A stretch of DNA of 64,000 nucleotides from Ruegeria sp. Ofav3-42 (GTDB lineage Bacteria; Pseudomonadota; Alphaproteobacteria; Rhodobacterales; Rhodobacteraceae): positions 62,001 to 126,000 of the forward strand of contig NZ_JAKRGB010000011.1 in the NCBI RefSeq assembly GCF_022347725.1, written 5' to 3'. Position 1 is the first letter of the stretch, and each line of letters opens with the position of its first letter. Of this stretch, positions 36,620-45,698 are shown piece by piece. A model generated the notes under the pieces. The model did not search any database, was not told the DNA's origin, and was given only the letters and a program-made list of their open reading frames with translations. Both the position numbers and the translations under genes were made by a program.

Positions 36620-39600
36620 TCAGCCAACCGAAAGACGTGCGGCCGGGCCCGGCCCGTAACTGGCTGAGACCTGCGCTACCTCAGCCTCATAAGCTCCGGT
36701 TGCTCCATCCGCGATTTTCATTGCGGTTGTGTAGATCCATCTTGGCTGCGTGGAGACGTGTTCGCGCGTGACTGCGCCGTTAACCCGGATTCTAACCAGA
36801 TAGGATTCGGTCTCTTCCCCCAGCGGAACGTCCAAACCGGCCCAGTCGTCGCCGTCCACCCGCGTCCGGCGTATCCACGACAGCTCGTCGCCGGTACTGG
36901 TCGTCGTAACCATGAGGTGCGCTGGCGCATAGGGCCGCAACCCGTTCCCGTCGAATGCGTGAACCTGATGAATGTAAGACGGATCGTCATACCCTCGAGT
37001 CCCGGGGCCAATACGATAGTGTTTGGCCACGCGCCTTTCTGATCGCAGCAGCCCGGTTTGAAAGACCCGTTCGTCCAACAGCACAAAGGTTGAACCGTCA
37101 GGCCAGACGTCCGGCATGGCGGCGTCCGTTCCCAACTGCCCGCGAAGACGGCCGGACAAAGTGTAAATGCCGTGATCCTGAAGCTCGGCATTGGCAAACT
37201 GGAACAACTCCCAGTTTCCGGGAGTGCCGTCACCAATTGCCGCCAGATTGGCCCCGTTCAACAAAGCGTCCCTTGGGCGGGATTCCAGCAAGCCAGCGAC
37301 CAGTCGGACGCGCAGAGGCACCCCGTCGTCCCATACGCCAACGCTGGCTCGCCGCAGGGGCGTTTCTGTGAACCCGATGACTGCCTGCCCCGAGATGACC
37401 TCTTGCAAGGCATAACCTTCGTCGCTTGCTGCCGAGTACACCGCTGCACTTCCGGGCCAGGGGTCCGCAGACACCGCAATGTACGGCGCATGAGGCACTT
37501 CGGAACCTGTCAACAGCGGCAGGTCCATAAACACCGGCAAGACCGGGACCGGCGCAACAAAGGGTTTTGCGGAAACCTTGTCATCGGGCAGATCCGACGG
37601 CACATATATTCCGGGTTCTATTCTGACGGCATCAGCCAATTGCATTTCGGCCTGTTCAAGTCGGTCAATCCGAAACCGCGCGCCCTGCCCGCCCTCGGTC
37701 AGGCTGATGACATCCCCCGCACCGATGTGCCCCATCGAGGGCGGTAGCGCAAAGCGTACGGTTTCGCGGGACACCCGCGCCTCGCTCAACCACCGTTCCG
37801 CAGTCTGCCGACCTTCCGAGCGCGTAATGGACAGGGGCATTTCGTTGACCGACACTGAATGGGTGCGCGTGTCGGGCAATACCGCCTCTTCCGCCACGAT
37901 TTCATGGTCCGCGTCCGACTGCACAAAGCGCAGGCGAACGCGGCCCGTCATTTCAGCTTCGGCTTCCCGGCGGTGTTCGATACCACCGTCAAGGTCGGAA
38001 TTGACGGCGAGTCTCTCCTGATCCAACGCAATCGCACGCTGACCATTGCGCATTTGAAACCGCAACACGCCGTCACGTTCGATCGCGTCAAACCCATAGC
38101 GCAGCATAAGCGGTTGCAAGGCCGATCGCGCATCGGAAACCTGCTCAAGCGCGTAGCCCCTCACAACACCATACAGGCGCGACGTGTCGATGTCGGTCAC
38201 TCCGGCCCCATGGCAAATCTCGGTCACCACCGACGCCAGCGTGCGCGAGCCCGACCGGCCGTTCAGCCAGTGACCGCGGGGATAGTTCTCGCCGTCGCTC
38301 CATTGGCTTTGCAGGTTTGGAAAGATTGGATACGGTCGCGCGTCCCAGGCCCAGACATAGGCGTTGGACAGATCAATCATGCGGCCACCATAGGCCGTTG
38401 AAGTCGGGTTATTTTTCGGGTCGGACCAATAGCCCAAAATCGCTTTCAGATACTGCACCTGCATGAAGTCGTCACGCAGGCCGTTCGAATAGCGCGGCAG
38501 CTTAGATTCCGAGGATTTCGGATCAAGAAACTTATTGGGCTGGTTGGTGCCCTTGTCGATGGCGGCACAACCAAGTTCCGTGAACCAGATTGGTTTCGAG
38601 CCCGGTACCCAAGCCGTGCGATTGGCCTGCCGTACCCCTCCAATCCGCTCGTGATGGGGTTGCGACCACCAGTTGCGCAAATCCTTGTATCGCCAGATCC
38701 AAGCCTCATCATGCGCCTTGTCTTCGATCGGGGACCGGATCTGCGCCTTGGCTTCCTCGGGCGAGGCATAATACCAATCGTAACCCTCTCCGCCTTCGAC
38801 ATTGTTGCGCAAGTAATCAAGGTTATAGATCGCGTCCACACCCGCCTTGGTGTCGACGTGATCCTCGCCGTCGCGCCAATCGGACAGGGGCATGTAATTA
38901 TCGATCCCAACGAAGTCGATGTTGTCATCGGCCCAGAGCGGATCAAGATGGAAATACCGGTCATTGCCCGCGTCCGCAGGCTTATAGCCAAAATACTCGC
39001 TCCAGTCGGCGGCGTACCCAATTTTGGTACCCGCCCCAAGAATTTTCCGCACTTCGGCTGCAAGTACCCGCATCTGCGCCACGGCCGGAAACCCGTTCGC
39101 GCCCCTGATTTGCGTCAGGCCGCGCATCTCGGAAGCGATACAGAAGGACGCTACACCACCAGCGGCCTTACAGAGCGCCGCATAGTGAAGAATGAACCGG
39201 AACAAACCCCATTCTTGCGGGCCGGTATAGGTCACGGCCCCATCGACAACGGAAAAATCGCTTGCCCGCGCTTGGCCAAAGAACTGCGCCACCTGCGCAT
39301 CGGCTTCCGCAGTCTTGTCCGGAGACCCGTTGCGCCCCGGTGCTTCGCTGAGCGTGATGCGCCCCCGCCACGGCAGATGCGGCTGATTGGTGGCATCCGA
39401 CCACGGGTCAGGTAAACCGTTGTTTCGCAATTGGTCCATCAGGATGAACGGATAGAACATCACCCGTTTACCTGAGCTTTTCAAATGCCGGATCGCCTCA
39501 ATCACAGATGCGTCGGCAGGAGTTGCCCCATAGACTGGTCGGTCGTTTTCAATCTGAACAACCTGCGCAGCAGCGCGAGAGACCCCCGACACGCTCCACG

Positions 39601-40588
39601 GCATGTTTTCGCCGTCAAATTTCTTATGCAAAACCTTTGGCTGAATTTTGCAGTCACCGCATCGCAGATCGTCGCCAAACCAGGAAACGACCAACGAAAC
39701 CGCATCGCAGGCCGGCAGTTCCGCGTTCAACGCCTGCGTAGAGGTGACCAGATCAGAAACACCTGAGGCGGAATGCACATTCGCGGCCCAGCTTTGCCCC
39801 TGACCCTTGGAATAGTTCACCTGAGAGCTGGCCAGCGAATACTCCCCCGTTCCCGGTATCATCGCAACACCGCGCACGATCCGGGATACGGCGTTGGGCG
39901 TATCGGGTAATCCCGGTTGCTCCTGCCGAACCACCTCAAAGGAAAACTGTGGAACCCGGTTCCCGAATGAGGCCAGCTGAAAGTCCTCGATAACCACATA
40001 AGCCGTGCCCCGATACGCCGGAACCTGGCCGGTGCCCTCAACAGACTCGATCAGCGGGTCCGGCAACTGATCATCGGTGCCTTTGTAAACGCGCATGTTC
40101 AGCCCGGCGCGCTCCAGTTCCTCACCATCGGCCCAGATGCGCGAAACGTTGGAAATCTGCCCGGCGCCAACCGCAATGGCCAGAGAAATTGAATAGCTGT
40201 AAGTGTGCGTGATCGTAGTTGTTGTGGTCGAGCTTGGACGTCGCGACCCTTTCCCGCCTCGGGAGGACTGTGTTGTCGTGCTGGTGCTTCGAGTTTCCAG
40301 AAAATCGGAGGCCCAGATCACCTGACCGCCGACGCGCATTCGCCCGAAAACTGTCGTGACCGGAGCGCCCTCTCCGGATTCAGTCAGGCGGAAGCGGTCG
40401 AGGCGTCCGGTTTCGACAACCTCGCTGCCGCCCCCCATCACCGATTGGCTCATCAACCGCTGGTCGATGACCCGACCCAATGTCGCCCCAACAGCGCGAC
40501 CGATGATCGCGGTGGAAAGACCAGCAACTGTGCCGCCAATCGAGCCACCAATGGCGGCCCCGGCTGCGGAAAGAACAATCGTAGCCAT
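36620..40588 (-). CDS. GTA megatron/host-specificity protein (gp15)
   Basis: 1322 residues, the largest tail protein, forming the tip that meets the recipient cell. Glycine/alanine-rich hydrophobic N-terminus (LSAAGAAIGGSIGGTVAGLS) matches other gp15 proteins. Residues about 430-740 contain the GTA TIM-barrel-like domain, with glycosidase-type strands VGIDNYMPLSDW and IWFTELGCAAID, so it may cut wall glycans. After this come the phage-tail-3-like domain (about 760-950) and the Rcc01698-type C-terminal domain ending near residue 1230, then a fibronectin-like end (LSWIRRTRVDGDDWAGLDVPL shortened here). Directly abuts g14. No frameshift or stop seen. Confidence 0.95.
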   Translation of the reverse strand: MATIVLSAAGAAIGGSIGGTVAGLSTAIIGRAVGATLGRVIDQRLMSQSVMGGGSEVVETGRLDRFRLTESGEGAPVTTVFGRMRVGGQVIWASDFLETRSTSTTTQSSRGGKGSRRPSSTTTTTITHTYSYSISLAIAVGAGQISNVSRIWADGEELERAGLNMRVYKGTDDQLPDPLIESVEGTGQVPAYRGTAYVVIEDFQLASFGNRVPQFSFEVVRQEQPGLPDTPNAVSRIVRGVAMIPGTGEYSLASSQVNYSKGQGQSWAANVHSASGVSDLVTSTQALNAELPACDAVSLVVSWFGDDLRCGDCKIQPKVLHKKFDGENMPWSVSGVSRAAAQVVQIENDRPVYGATPADASVIEAIRHLKSSGKRVMFYPFILMDQLRNNGLPDPWSDATNQPHLPWRGRITLSEAPGRNGSPDKTAEADAQVAQFFGQARASDFSVVDGAVTYTGPQEWGLFRFILHYAALCKAAGGVASFCIASEMRGLTQIRGANGFPAVAQMRVLAAEVRKILGAGTKIGYAADWSEYFGYKPADAGNDRYFHLDPLWADDNIDFVGIDNYMPLSDWRDGEDHVDTKAGVDAIYNLDYLRNNVEGGEGYDWYYASPEEAKAQIRSPIEDKAHDEAWIWRYKDLRNWWSQPHHERIGGVRQANRTAWVPGSKPIWFTELGCAAIDKGTNQPNKFLDPKSSESKLPRYSNGLRDDFMQVQYLKAILGYWSDPKNNPTSTAYGGRMIDLSNAYVWAWDARPYPIFPNLQSQWSDGENYPRGHWLNGRSGSRTLASVVTEICHGAGVTDIDTSRLYGVVRGYALEQVSDARSALQPLMLRYGFDAIERDGVLRFQMRNGQRAIALDQERLAVNSDLDGGIEHRREAEAEMTGRVRLRFVQSDADHEIVAEEAVLPDTRTHSVSVNEMPLSITRSEGRQTAERWLSEARVSRETVRFALPPSMGHIGAGDVISLTEGGQGARFRIDRLEQAEMQLADAVRIEPGIYVPSDLPDDKVSAKPFVAPVPVLPVFMDLPLLTGSEVPHAPYIAVSADPWPGSAAVYSAASDEGYALQEVISGQAVIGFTETPLRRASVGVWDDGVPLRVRLVAGLLESRPRDALLNGANLAAIGDGTPGNWELFQFANAELQDHGIYTLSGRLRGQLGTDAAMPDVWPDGSTFVLLDERVFQTGLLRSERRVAKHYRIGPGTRGYDDPSYIHQVHAFDGNGLRPYAPAHLMVTTTSTGDELSWIRRTRVDGDDWAGLDVPLGEETESYLVRIRVNGAVTREHVSTQPRWIYTTAMKIADGATGAYEAEVAQVSASYGPGPAARLSVG

Positions 40589-41035
40589 TTACTCGACCTC
40601 CAGCGGAAATGCGAAACATGCGACGACCCGACGACGCCAAGGGTCGCTCAAGGCGTTTTCGACAACGCCATGCCCGGAATATGCGTGAATGAACCGTGGT
40701 ACCGCCCCAGTTTCACTGACAACGCCAACGTGTTTGGCGACGCCACCATCGCGCATGCGAAAAAGCAGAACGTCCCCGGCTGCCAGTTCTTCCGGCGATT
40801 TGGCCGTCAGATGACGACGTGCGGCGGCCCACATCCGCTCCTCGCCCTGCGGTTCTGACCAGTCCATGCTGTAGCTCGGCACCGTTTCCGGTTCATCTCC
40901 GAACACGGCGCGCCAGACGCCACGCAGCAATCCAAGACAGTCCGCCCCCGCGCCTTTTACGGATGCCTGATGCACGTAGGGCGTGCCCAACCAACTGCGC
41001 GCTTCTGCAACTATGTCTTGCCTGCCTGACATCAT
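40589..41035 (-). CDS. GTA NlpC/P60 tail peptidase (gp14)
   Basis: 148 residues. Cysteine peptidase of the NlpC/P60 fold, expected to cut the peptidoglycan peptide during DNA entry. Catalytic Cys33 in GADCLGLLRG, His102 in AKHVGVVS and a third polar residue at His117 (FIHAYSGH). The start is set by the ATGA overlap with the g13 stop; a second ATG follows at 41032. The upstream open frame to 41230 is inside g13 and not used. Stop codon abuts the g15 start without a gap. Confidence 0.93.
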   Translation of the reverse strand: MMSGRQDIVAEARSWLGTPYVHQASVKGAGADCLGLLRGVWRAVFGDEPETVPSYSMDWSEPQGEERMWAAARRHLTAKSPEELAAGDVLLFRMRDGGVAKHVGVVSETGAVPRFIHAYSGHGVVENALSDPWRRRVVACFAFPLEVE

Positions 41036-41919
41036 CGCCTGCTGCCCCCTTTGTTCGGATTGTCTTTCTTCGGCACAGCCATCACCCAATCTTCGCCCGG
41101 CAAGTCCGGAAAACCTTGGAAATTTATAAGGTTGTTGAATTTCTTCCGGCAGGTCTCCATGCGCTTGTCGCAGCCGGCGGTAAGCCGGACGCGATCTCCG
41201 ACGGTCAATCCGCCGCTGATCCCGGACCACAACGTCACGTTGCGCCCGCCTGAGATACGCTCATCCTGTTTGACTGACGCCCAAAGCCCCGCCGCCGTGC
41301 CAGAAATCACATCCAACCGACCGCGTTCGAACCATGCCGTATCCGACGCCTCGGCGCCTTTCAGTTGCAGTATGCTACCAGCGGTCAGGCTGACGATCTC
41401 AGCCTCCGCCTGAAACCCGGGCGCAGCCACTTTAAACCGGCAGGCAGCGTCGCCCAGAACTGCGGTACATGGCTTTTGGTAGATCCGACCCAAAGGCCGG
41501 TTCAGCAGATCCGTCAGGCCACGCAATTCGGCGTGAAACGCGCCACCGCCGCGACGCATCTCACCGATCGAGCCCCGAAACTGAAGAACACGCTGTTCGG
41601 GCGCGGCCCAGTTTACGAGCCAGGCGCGAACCTGAGCTCCGTCAAACCGACCTGCTTCGATGTCGTCTTCTTTGATGGCCGCATCGGACAGCGCGCCCAT
41701 TGCCTCGGAGTTGTCAATGGACAGCCCGGTGGCCTGTTCAATCGCCGCCGCCGTCAATCCGGTGCTGGCTTTGAACGTCAGCCCGTCAAAGCGCAACTCC
41801 ATATCGTGATCGGTAAAACCGTAAACCTGCCCATCCGTTCGCCGGATTGCCCAGCACCGGCAAGTTGTCGTCATACCGCTTTGCAGATGGGCCTGCAGCG
41901 CCTGATTATTACCACTCAT
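41032..41919 (-). CDS. GTA tail hub protein (gp13, DUF2163)
   Basis: 295 residues, DUF2163/phage_BR0599 family. In the RcGTA structure this is the hub, with an iron-sulfur cluster as in lambda gpL; here four Cys (151, 160, 250, 257; KPCTAVLGDAACRF and AGCDKRMETCRKKF) are placed as cluster ligands. N-terminal domain begins with CRCWAIRRTDGQVYGFTDHD. Overlaps g14 by 4 bases and g12 by 1 base. Confidence 0.94.
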   Translation of the reverse strand: MSGNNQALQAHLQSGMTTTCRCWAIRRTDGQVYGFTDHDMELRFDGLTFKASTGLTAAAIEQATGLSIDNSEAMGALSDAAIKEDDIEAGRFDGAQVRAWLVNWAAPEQRVLQFRGSIGEMRRGGGAFHAELRGLTDLLNRPLGRIYQKPCTAVLGDAACRFKVAAPGFQAEAEIVSLTAGSILQLKGAEASDTAWFERGRLDVISGTAAGLWASVKQDERISGGRNVTLWSGISGGLTVGDRVRLTAGCDKRMETCRKKFNNLINFQGFPDLPGEDWVMAVPKKDNPNKGGSRR

Positions 41920-42551
41920 CAGACACGCACCTCGACCACCGGAACGTTGGGCACGTCACCTGCATGAAAGCTGGCCACACTGGTCTGAATCTTGTCCGTG
42001 TCGAAACGAACCGGCACATCAAATTCAAAACCTGCCGTAATATCGACATCCTCTGGGGGAGCGATCGTGAACATAACCCGGCCGCGCGCCAGATCGACCT
42101 CGAAATCCACACCTTCGCGCATGCCATCCTGTTCAAGCCCAAGCTTGACGGTTCCCAGAACCGGTTTGATGATCGGGCGGACGTAGTTGAACCCGCCAGA
42201 GCTGTAAGTTTTTATCAGTTGGAACTCGGTCGTCTTGCCATCGCCTTGCGCGATGATCTGATCGGCCTTGTCCACTTCGGCCGTTGCTGCGCCGGATTTG
42301 AAATCCGACCAGTCCTTCCACCGGAACCCAAACATCTGCCCTTGCCGCGCCTCAAAAAACGAGATCAGCGTTTCGATATCGTCCAGCGAACGCATCCCCA
42401 GGCCGGCATCATATCTCCGCCGTGAATGCGCCCAGGGCGTGTTGCGTTCTTCAAACCCGTTGGCCAGCGTCACAATATCCGTGCGCCGCTCGGGGCCACC
42501 GACCGAACCAAAGCTCAGGCTGGCGGGAAATCTCACTTCGTGGAAATTCAT
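41919..42551 (-). CDS. GTA distal tail protein (gp12, DUF2460)
   Basis: 210 residues, DUF2460 (TIGR02217) family. Visible marks: FHEVRFPASLSFGSVGGPERRTDI, FEERNTPWAHSRRRYDAG and GQMFGFRWKDWSDF. Forms the distal tail ring joining the tube to the hub. Shares its final base with the start of g13. The start at 42551 follows g11 by 16 nt with GAGGGAGCAGG upstream. Confidence 0.95.
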   Translation of the reverse strand: MNFHEVRFPASLSFGSVGGPERRTDIVTLANGFEERNTPWAHSRRRYDAGLGMRSLDDIETLISFFEARQGQMFGFRWKDWSDFKSGAATAEVDKADQIIAQGDGKTTEFQLIKTYSSGGFNYVRPIIKPVLGTVKLGLEQDGMREGVDFEVDLARGRVMFTIAPPEDVDITAGFEFDVPVRFDTDKIQTSVASFHAGDVPNVPVVEVRV

Positions 42552-42567
42552 GACCTGCTCCCTCGTG

Positions 42568-43230
42568 TTACCTGTTGCGATTGCCGCGCCCCAACGCGCG
42601 GCTCATCTGGGCCGCGATCTGGCTTTGACTTCGTCGGAACCCCTGCACATCCGGGGTCGTGATGTTCATCACGACGTTGACCGCGCGACCGCCGCCCGAA
42701 TTGCGCACGCCCAGCTTGCCGTCCGGGCCACGAGCCAGAGGCATGATCGCTTCGGGACCTGCTTCGCCCATCAACCCGGTGGCGCCGCGCATTGGAAACA
42801 TGGTTGGACCGCTCACAACGCCGCCATTTGCAAACGGCATCACCCGCCCCTGCGAAAAGCTTCCGCCATCAGCAAATGGCAAAAGACCCTGCACCAGACC
42901 ACCGACAGTGTTCGCCAACATCCCGCCAAAATGGTCCGTCACCGGCTTGATCGCCGCCGAGTAAGCCGTGCGGATCATCGAATTTTTCAACACGTCCAGC
43001 GCATCCGACAGGTTCATCCCGTCCAGCACCACGCCGTCGAACGCCTTGCGCAATCCGCTGGACATGCCGCGTTCCAGCGTGGCGACGTCCTTGCCGGTCT
43101 CTTCAAACGCGGCGCTGATCCGCTTCATCTGGCCGTCAAAGGCCGCCGCCATTGACGCTGCATCGCTCAGCGAGTCGCCCAGCGCCTCACTGCGCTCCTG
43201 CAGGTCTTCCAAGCCTTCACGATCCGTCAT
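42568..43230 (-). CDS. GTA tail tape measure protein (gp11)
   Basis: 220 residues, very short for a tape measure, fitting the short GTA tail. The ATG at 43230 (MTDREGLEDLQERSEALGDSL) is used; the longer frame lacks support. Helical N-terminus (about 1-60), then a Gly/Pro-rich C-terminal half with repeated phrases (FADGGSFSQGRVMPFANGGVV shortened, GLMGEAGPEAIMPLARG). The MPLARG... motif is standard in phage tail lysozyme-less tape measures. Starts 14 bases inside g10.1. Confidence 0.92.
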   Translation of the reverse strand: MTDREGLEDLQERSEALGDSLSDAASMAAAFDGQMKRISAAFEETGKDVATLERGMSSGLRKAFDGVVLDGMNLSDALDVLKNSMIRTAYSAAIKPVTDHFGGMLANTVGGLVQGLLPFADGGSFSQGRVMPFANGGVVSGPTMFPMRGATGLMGEAGPEAIMPLARGPDGKLGVRNSGGGRAVNVVMNITTPDVQGFRRSQSQIAAQMSRALGRGNRNR

Positions 43231-43426
43231 CACGCTCTCCTTGTGTTTTGTCCGGGTAGGCCGCCAAAAGTGCATTCAGCCCCGCCCGGTTCATCGAGGG
43301 CATCCCTGCGCCCTGCCCCAGCATCAGTCGCAGTTCAGCCGGGGTCAGACGCCAGAACTGATCCGGCGTCAGACGCAGACCGGTCATCCCGGCCCGCATC
43401 AGGGCAGACCAGTCGAAACCGCTCAT
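43217..43426 (-). CDS. GTA small tail assembly protein (rcc01693-like, g10.1)
   Basis: 69 residues, TIGR02216 family: MSGFDWSALMRAGMTGLRLTP, FWRLTPAELRLMLGQGAG, NALLAAYPD. It overlaps g10 by 4 bases (ATGA) and g11 by 14 bases. The pair g10/g10.1 resembles the G/GT tail chaperones of phages, but here the second product has its own start codon in place of a programmed frameshift; that comparison is inference. Confidence 0.9.
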   Translation of the reverse strand: MSGFDWSALMRAGMTGLRLTPDQFWRLTPAELRLMLGQGAGMPSMNRAGLNALLAAYPDKTQGERDDGS

Positions 43427-43743
43427 GCCTGACCGGGGACCATAAAGGCCCGCGCCAGCAGTTCGGCGGCTGCCCGAGCACCGGCCATTGGGCCGCCTTC
43501 GATCTCGGCGCTCAGTAGGTCAGCGCGGTTCACATCAGCTCCGCCGCCGCGCAACCCTGCCACGATCAACGCCAATACATCGCTGCTGGAATAGGCCCCG
43601 CCTTCGAACCGTTGCACCAGGTCCACCAGAGAACTGGTACCCAGTTCCTGTTCCAATTCTGCCAATGCACCCAGCGTCAGCTTGAGCACCCGCCGCTCTC
43701 CATTGATGGTCAAAGCCACCTCGCCCGTCCACGGATTGGCCAT
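43423..43743 (-). CDS. GTA tail assembly chaperone (gp10)
   Basis: 106 residues, the GTA family protein that begins MANPWTGEVALTINGERRVLKL and contains TLGALAELEQELGTSSLVDLV. It is thought to chaperone the tape measure protein during tail assembly. It lies 5 nt after the g9 end and overlaps g10.1 by the ATGA motif. Full length, no damage. Confidence 0.92.
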   Translation of the reverse strand: MANPWTGEVALTINGERRVLKLTLGALAELEQELGTSSLVDLVQRFEGGAYSSSDVLALIVAGLRGGGADVNRADLLSAEIEGGPMAGARAAAELLARAFMVPGQA

Positions 43744-43748
43744 CGGAT

Positions 43749-44162
43749 TTACAACGCCGTAAAGGTCAGAGCACCGGCGCTCGCCAGGCTCATTTCATAG
43801 GTCGCCTCGCCGTTATGCGAACCGGCGTATTCGATACCGGTGACTTGAAACGGCCCCTCGACGATACCGAAATCGGGGATGATCACCTGAAACCCCGGCG
43901 TCTCTCCATCAAAGAACAATTGCCGCGCGCGTTCATCCGTGCCTGCATCCTTGAACACGCCCGAGCCAGAAATCGACGCCGATTTGACGCCCGCCCCTGA
44001 CAGCAGCTCGCGCCAGCCGCCCTGGCTTTCCAGACTGGTGACATCCACGCTTTCCGCGTTAAAACTGACCCGCGTGGCGCGCAGCCCCGCGATGGTTTCG
44101 AACAGACCGCTGCCGTTCATATCCACTTTGACCAACAGGTCCTTGCCGTTCTGGGCACCCAT
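43749..44162 (-). CDS. GTA major tail (tube) protein (gp9)
   Basis: 137 residues from the ATG at 44162 (MGAQNGKDLLVKVDMNGSGLF), TP901-1-like major tail family. Core marks: SFNAESVDVTSLESQGGWREL, GVFKDAGTDERARQLFF and YEMSLASAGALTFTAL. It stacks as hexamers to form the tube. The upstream open frame to 44276 is not supported. GGAGAG lies 7-8 nt before the start. Confidence 0.95.
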   Translation of the reverse strand: MGAQNGKDLLVKVDMNGSGLFETIAGLRATRVSFNAESVDVTSLESQGGWRELLSGAGVKSASISGSGVFKDAGTDERARQLFFDGETPGFQVIIPDFGIVEGPFQVTGIEYAGSHNGEATYEMSLASAGALTFTAL

Positions 44163-44182
44163 TTGCTCTCTCCGTTGATTGA

Positions 44183-44596
44183 TTAGTCGTCTTCCACACG
44201 AGCGCGGAATCTCAGGTCGATCTGGCGGATCGCGCCCCCAGTTCCGGTGCGCCGTGCCGAGGCCCGCTCGAACCACAACCCCACCAGCCGCCCACGATCC
44301 AGATTGGGCGACGCACCTTCCAGCGCGTCACACACCGCGCCGGCCAAGGTCTTGGCAGCGCCGAACCCGGCAGCTTCGGAGACGACCGAAACGGTAAATC
44401 GATGGACCGCGCCACCTCCTGAACAGTCAGATGCATCGCGAACTTCTTCCGGGCCCAGCGTCACATAGGTCTGCGGCACTGCGCCGGCGGGTACCGCGTC
44501 ATAGATCGCGCCGTCGGATAGATCGTTGACCTGCGTGTCATCCGATAACTGCTTGAAAACTGCCGCTTGCAGGGCGGCCGAGGCACCATAGCTCAT
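44183..44596 (-). CDS. GTA tail terminator protein (gp8, DUF3168)
   Basis: 137 residues, DUF3168 family, which caps the tail tube where it meets the head. Marks: MSYGASAALQAAVFKQLSDD, GAVPQTYVTLGPEEVRDAS and RQIDLRFRARVEDD. Overlaps g7 by 4 bases (ATGA). Confidence 0.94.
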   Translation of the reverse strand: MSYGASAALQAAVFKQLSDDTQVNDLSDGAIYDAVPAGAVPQTYVTLGPEEVRDASDCSGGGAVHRFTVSVVSEAAGFGAAKTLAGAVCDALEGASPNLDRGRLVGLWFERASARRTGTGGAIRQIDLRFRARVEDD

Positions 44597-44931
44597 GCCG
44601 CCACCTCCTCATCCGCAAAACAAGTCAGGTACTGGCCGCGCGGGTCACGTTCCGCCACCGCACGGATCACGAAGCGACGTGCACCCTCGCGAAAACGCTG
44701 GTCCGGCGATGGTCGCAGGGTTGACCCCTCGGGCGCACCTCGCACCACGATGCGATAGCTGACGCGCGATACCGGGACACCCGCCACCTGACGTTCGGAC
44801 CCGCTGCGCGCAGTGACCTCGGCCCAGACCATTCCCAGCGTGGCCCAGGTCTCAGTATAACCGCCCGAGCCATCGGCGCTGCGCTCTGGTGCCTCAAGCA
44901 CCAGTTTTCTGTTCAAACGCGGCCTCTTCAT
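44593..44931 (-). CDS. GTA head-tail stopper protein (gp7)
   Basis: 112 residues from the ATG at 44931 (MKRPRLNRKLVLEAPERSADG); head-closure family with WATLGMVWAEVTARSGSE and the closing FVIRAVAERDPRGQYLTC. It closes the portal channel below the adaptor. Overlaps both neighbours by 4 bases. Upstream frame to 45003 lies within g6 and is not used. Confidence 0.93.
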   Translation of the reverse strand: MKRPRLNRKLVLEAPERSADGSGGYTETWATLGMVWAEVTARSGSERQVAGVPVSRVSYRIVVRGAPEGSTLRPSPDQRFREGARRFVIRAVAERDPRGQYLTCFADEEVAA

Positions 44932-45527
44932 CGCGCGACCCCGGCACCAAACCGAACCGTGCGGTAGCGTTGGATCAGGCTGGTGACACCAAACGGCATG
45001 CACCCAGCGCCCAGCGCAGTCTCATCGCGGTATTCGTAGTAATGCGCAGCCAGCAGCAGAACGGCCTGCCCCAGATCAGCAGGCAAATTGCCCCAGTTCG
45101 CAGCCATTCCAGCGGCAAACGCGATCTTCACCGAGCCACCCTTAGCGATCTTCGGCAACGTCGATCCTCTGGGCCGCAACCGAGGGCGTTGGCTGTCTTT
45201 CTCCAGACGGTACTCTGCTGCCGCAACCTTGCTGTCCACGCCCTGAGCATCTGTCAGGGTTACGCCATCAATCTTTGTCACCGGCGCAACAGGCAACACC
45301 TCACCAGTTTGCTCACGCCAGCCATTCAGGCTCAAGGAAAAGTCGCGTTCGATCAGCACCTTGCCCGTTCGGGCTTCGATCGCTGAAAAAGCTGCCCGCA
45401 GAAAACCCTTCAACACCTCGTCCTGCACGCTGCCTTCGGCAAACCCTGTGCCCAACCGCAGATGCGCCTTGAACTGATCCACCGGCAACGCCGCATCCGC
45501 GATGGCGGTCTCTTCGATCAACATCAT
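44928..45527 (-). CDS. GTA head-tail adaptor (gp6)
   Basis: 199 residues from the ATG at 45527 (MMLIEETAIADAALPVDQFK); a second ATG follows directly. Gp6-type connector with helical LRLGTGFAEGSVQDEVLKGFL and RADLGQ-like C-terminal helices (GNLPADLGQAVLLLAAHYYE). It binds below the portal. The upstream 171 nt to the capsid gene are non-coding and hold a GC-rich hairpin at 45668-45682. Confidence 0.93.
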   Translation of the reverse strand: MMLIEETAIADAALPVDQFKAHLRLGTGFAEGSVQDEVLKGFLRAAFSAIEARTGKVLIERDFSLSLNGWREQTGEVLPVAPVTKIDGVTLTDAQGVDSKVAAAEYRLEKDSQRPRLRPRGSTLPKIAKGGSVKIAFAAGMAANWGNLPADLGQAVLLLAAHYYEYRDETALGAGCMPFGVTSLIQRYRTVRFGAGVAR

Positions 45528-45667
45528 CCATTCACTCCGCAATCTCGGACCCCTCCGGGGCCGTATCCTTGGAAAATGACGGGCACGCGCCGCCCCACGT
45601 TGCTCGGACGGAGGGGAGCAGCTAGACAACGCAGGGGATCTCACCCCGGCCCGTACCCGCCGCCCGA

Positions 45668-45682
45668 GGGGCCAGCGGCCCC
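45668..45682. other. GC-rich hairpin after the capsid gene
   Basis: Perfect stem GGGGCC-AGC-GGCCCC, 17 nt past the capsid stop, in the 171-nt gap before g6, the largest gap inside the cluster apart from the insertion between g2 and g3. No T-run follows, so it is not a complete terminator. It might stabilise the 3' end of a processed capsid message and so raise capsid yield; this is inference. Confidence 0.45.
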
Positions 45683-45698
45683 CCGGATTCGTCACCGC

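Noticed and set aside
42568..43230. Truncated tape measure gene
   Set aside because: Phage tape measures are much longer, but about 220 residues is normal for GTA with its short tail.
43217..43743. Programmed frameshift between g10 and g10.1 as in phage G/GT
   Set aside because: g10.1 has its own ATG overlapping the g10 stop (ATGA), so no slippery site is needed and none was seen.
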